Assembly (NCBI GenBank): GCA_003241175.1
Contig: QFOI01000170.1
Span: forward strand, 1 to 7,495
DNA from: Pseudopedobacter saltans
Lineage (GTDB): Bacteria; Bacteroidota; Bacteroidia; Chitinophagales; Chitinophagaceae
Reading direction: 5' to 3'
Length of the DNA stretch: 7,495 bases
The position numbers and the translations under genes were made by a program. How positions within the stretch are numbered: the first letter of the stretch is position 1; each line of letters begins with the position of its first letter. Positions 5,870 through 7,495 of this stretch are shown piece by piece. A model generated the notes under the pieces. It was not told the DNA's origin and did not search any database. It worked only from the letters and a program-made list of their open reading frames with translations.

Positions 5870-6550
5870 TTATAGTCCGTAATAGGATTTGACAGCCTTC
5901 ACTTCCTGCTCCGAGGTAGCCCGGTTCAGACTCACCAGACTGTTTTGACGGTTGAACCGTAACAGGGTAAGCCTGTTGTTTTCCATATCCGTGGCCAGTT
6001 GTTCCACAAGTTCCAAACGTTTGCCGTCACTTATCTGCGTGGAATAGGAACTGATGATGACGGTTAGAGCAGATAGATCCTTGACACTCTTGTCCAAAAT
6101 ACCGGAATAGACGGTGTACATATACTGTATTTCCTGCGGTGAGAAATGAGCGTCGTTTCTAAACAGGTTATAAGCCGTTTTATAGTCTGTTATCATTTGG
6201 GTCTGCATCCACATTATGTTTCCCACTTTTTGGTATTCTCCAATGACGGATTTTACCTGTTGTAGTTCCTGGTAATAACCACTGAAAAGTCTTTGCTGTT
6301 TTTGTGCAAAAGCCGTGATGTCGTCCAGTTTGAGTTTGCTCATGGCGTTCTCCACCACTTTCTGGGCGTTTTGCAGTACAATGGTCTGGTTCTGCAGTTT
6401 CTGTATCTGTAGGTCAATGGCTTTGATGGCGGCCTTCAGGGCACTTCCGAACAGGGAGCCGAACAAAGCATGGCTTTGTACCGTAGGCGTTATCGCTAAT
6501 GCTATAGACAATACAAGAGAAAAGAGCAATGTTCCGGTCTTGTGTTTCAT
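5870..6550 (-). CDS. traI: TraI, secreted conjugal transfer protein (VirB5/TrbJ position)
   Basis: A 226-residue exported helical protein. I chose the ATG at 6550 although the frame is open 48 codons further upstream: this start gives a clean signal peptide (1-28, ending QSHA-LF), and the upstream extension would overlap the ATPase gene by about 100 nt. The mature part starts with a conserved helical stretch, I-D-L-Q-I-Q-K-L-Q-N-Q-T-I-x-L-Q-N-A-Q-K (45-64), then S-K-L-K-L-D-D-I (71-78), Y-Y-Q-E-L-x-x-V-K (92-100), D-Y-K-T-A-Y-N-L-F-R-N-D-x-H-F (122-136) and Y-M-Y-x-V-Y-S-G-I-L-D (143-153). The C-terminal S-D-G-K-R-L-E-L block (174-181) resembles those of the next two genes. It lies directly after the VirB4-like gene, where trbJ/virB5 lies in other systems. 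The TraI name follows Bacteroidota usage and is unrelated to the F-plasmid relaxase. Confidence 0.88.
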   Translation of the reverse strand: MKHKTGTLLFSLVLSIALAITPTVQSHALFGSLFGSALKAAIKAIDLQIQKLQNQTIVLQNAQKVVENAMSKLKLDDITAFAQKQQRLFSGYYQELQQVKSVIGEYQKVGNIMWMQTQMITDYKTAYNLFRNDAHFSPQEIQYMYTVYSGILDKSVKDLSALTVIISSYSTQISDGKRLELVEQLATDMENNRLTLLRFNRQNSLVSLNRATSEQEVKAVKSYYGL

Positions 6551-6590
6551 AAAAAGGTTTGAATGTTGAGTGAATAGTTTTATCGTCGAA

Positions 6591-7495
6591 TCATTTTGCT
6601 GCCACCAATGCCTTGATACCCGCTTCCATGGAACCATGACTTTTTGCATATTCCAGTACCTGTATGCGTTCCTCACCTTCCGTGGTATAGGCAAGGTATT
6701 CCTCAGGACTAAGCTCGTTTTTGAAGACTTTCATGGATTGTCCACCTAGGTCAATAAATATTTCCCGGTTTTTCTTGTTGACGGAAAGAAGCAAGGCCTT
6801 TCCTTTCTCTGACAGTCCCAGTACCGACTGTAGTTTGTCGAACTTGTTTTGGTACCTGCGCATGTCCATCAGTATTTTGATGTCCGCATTGTTGATAATC
6901 GCTTCCTTGATGACCGGGCTATCCACCAGATCATCGAGCTCCTGTGTGATGACAATGGGTATCCCGTTGAACTTGCGGATGGTCTTGAACGCGTATTTTA
7001 AAAATGCCGCCATACCTGCCTTGGCAATCGCTGCCCACGCTTCATCTACACAAAGGACTTTACGCTGTCCTTCCAGCTTGCGCATCTTGGAAATAAAAAG
7101 CTCCATCACTACCATCGTTACTACCGGAAATAAAATCGGGTGATCCTTTATGGCATCCAGTTCTATAACTATAAACCGTTTGCCCATCAAATCCAGGTTC
7201 TCTTTGGCATTGAGCAGGGCAGATGATTTTGTGTCTGCCGTTGCCGTCATCTTGTCGACAAAGAAATTTTTAGCATTACAATAAGCGCCTGAACTTGTAT
7301 TGATGGTTGCTTTTTTTGCTTTCCCTGTAAGGCTAACCGTTGCACCGCTTTTGAAAATTCCGGTAAAGGATTCTGTTTCAAATCTTCCGCTGAAAAGAGA
7401 ACCCGAACTCACTTTTACACTAACTCTTGAATTGGGAAGTACGGTTCCCCTGAAATAAGAGTCGGATAAAATTTCGATTCTGATATCGTCTGAAG
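6591..7495 (-). CDS. traG: TraG-family VirB4 ATPase, C-terminal part, fused in frame to DUF2807-like sequence (partial, chimeric)
   Basis: The frame is open from the right edge to the TGA at 6591. From about 7217 to 6591 (roughly 208 residues) it is the C-terminal ATPase region of a Bacteroidota TraG. It begins L-D-L-M-G-K-R-F-I-V-I-E-L-D-A-I-K-D-H-P, followed by Walker B V-L-C-V-D-E-A-W (7058-7035). The I-T-Q-E-x-D-D motif (from about 6950), I-I-N-N-A-D-I-K-I-L-M-D (from about 6899) and the E-E-Y-L-A-Y-T-T-E end are also family features. TraG proteins are usually about 800-850 residues, with Walker A some 200 residues before Walker B. Here the roughly 100 residues before 7217 are instead DUF2807-like, and Walker A does not occur in the window. 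The first possible start codon in frame is a GTG at 7412, inside the foreign segment and unlikely to be real. A product with this structure should not work as a VirB4 ATPase. Confidence 0.85.
   Translation of the reverse strand, partial: SDDIRIEILSDSYFRGTVLPNSRVSVKVSSGSLFSGRFETESFTGIFKSGATVSLTGKAKKATINTSSGAYCNAKNFFVDKMTATADTKSSALLNAKENLDLMGKRFIVIELDAIKDHPILFPVVTMVVMELFISKMRKLEGQRKVLCVDEAWAAIAKAGMAAFLKYAFKTIRKFNGIPIVITQELDDLVDSPVIKEAIINNADIKILMDMRRYQNKFDKLQSVLGLSEKGKALLLSVNKKNREIFIDLGGQSMKVFKNELSPEEYLAYTTEGEERIQVLEYAKSHGSMEAGIKALVAAK
7218..7495 (-). other. DUF2807 / GIN-domain (putative auto-transporter adhesin) coding segment in the TraG frame
   Basis: In the same frame as TraG, but unlike any VirB4, this segment encodes short beta-strand repeats rich in Ser, Gly, Thr and Val: S-Y-F-R-G-T-V (start), V-S-V-K-V-S-S-G-S-L-F-S-G, then F-K-S-G-A-T-V-S-L-T-G-K-A-K-K, then T-I-N-T-S-S-G-A-Y-C-N-A-K. 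The repeated S-S-G / S-G-A pattern with alternating hydrophobic residues is the signature of the GIN domain (DUF2807) of Bacteroidota surface and periplasmic proteins. Those are usually free-standing secreted proteins of roughly 200-300 residues. Only the C-terminal half of such a domain is seen, cut by the window edge upstream and by the TraG junction downstream. The exact junction lies between about 7225 and 7185. Confidence 0.75.

Noticed and set aside
6551..6694. 48-residue N-terminal extension of TraI
   Set aside because: It overlaps the end of traG, is Trp/Arg-rich without family similarity, and would bury the signal peptide that begins at the ATG at 6550.
7410..7412. GTG at 7412 as the real start of the right-edge gene
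   Set aside because: The frame stays open to the window edge and the same repeat pattern continues upstream of this codon, so it is an internal valine codon.
1..7495. CRISPR array, tRNA, rRNA or insertion sequence
   Set aside because: No spaced identical repeats of CRISPR length, no cloverleaf or rRNA-like sequence and no transposase motif or terminal inverted repeats were seen. The only repeats are the short 7-bp arrays.

Overview
The window is a stretch of a Bacteroidota conjugative transfer (tra) operon. All supported genes lie on the minus strand, so transcription runs from the right edge to the left edge. The order is a TraG-like VirB4 ATPase C-terminus, three secreted helical proteins in the VirB5-equivalent position (TraI and two relatives), TraJ (VirB6-like), TraK (VirB8-like), a small single-pass protein in the TraL position, TraM (VirB10-like), TraN (VirB9-like) and the first 33 codons of one more gene. 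This is the CTnDOT-type order found on integrative conjugative elements and plasmids of Bacteroidota. The moderate GC content and AT-rich gaps without clear Shine-Dalgarno sites fit that phylum. I cannot tell ICE from plasmid, because no integrase, relaxase, origin or cargo gene is present.

Layout, in order of transcription: 7495-6591, a chimeric open frame; 6550-5870, traI; 5831-5196 and 5144-4509, a tandem pair of related 211-aa proteins; 4506-3526, traJ; 3401-2784, traK; 2772-2404, TraL-position protein; 2375-1149, traM; 1092-229, traN; 99-1, partial unknown gene. Gaps are mostly 2-56 nt. The exceptions are the gaps before traK (124 nt) and after traN (129 nt), both of which carry 7-bp-period AT-rich arrays.

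Working model, by analogy with type IV secretion: TraG energises assembly and transfer at the inner membrane. TraJ is the polytopic inner-membrane platform. TraK is the bitopic assembly factor. TraM spans the periplasm and joins TraN in the core complex. The TraI-type proteins are exported and probably work in the periplasm or pilus.

The most notable point is at the right edge. The TraG frame does not continue into the expected upstream VirB4 sequence. Instead it runs in frame into about 100 residues of a DUF2807/GIN-domain beta-repeat protein of the kind found on Bacteroidota surface proteins. This is either a recombination junction that broke traG or an assembly misjoin. The second point is the family of heptameric DNA arrays confined to the operon's gaps. 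The third is the set of three related VirB5-position proteins in a row.
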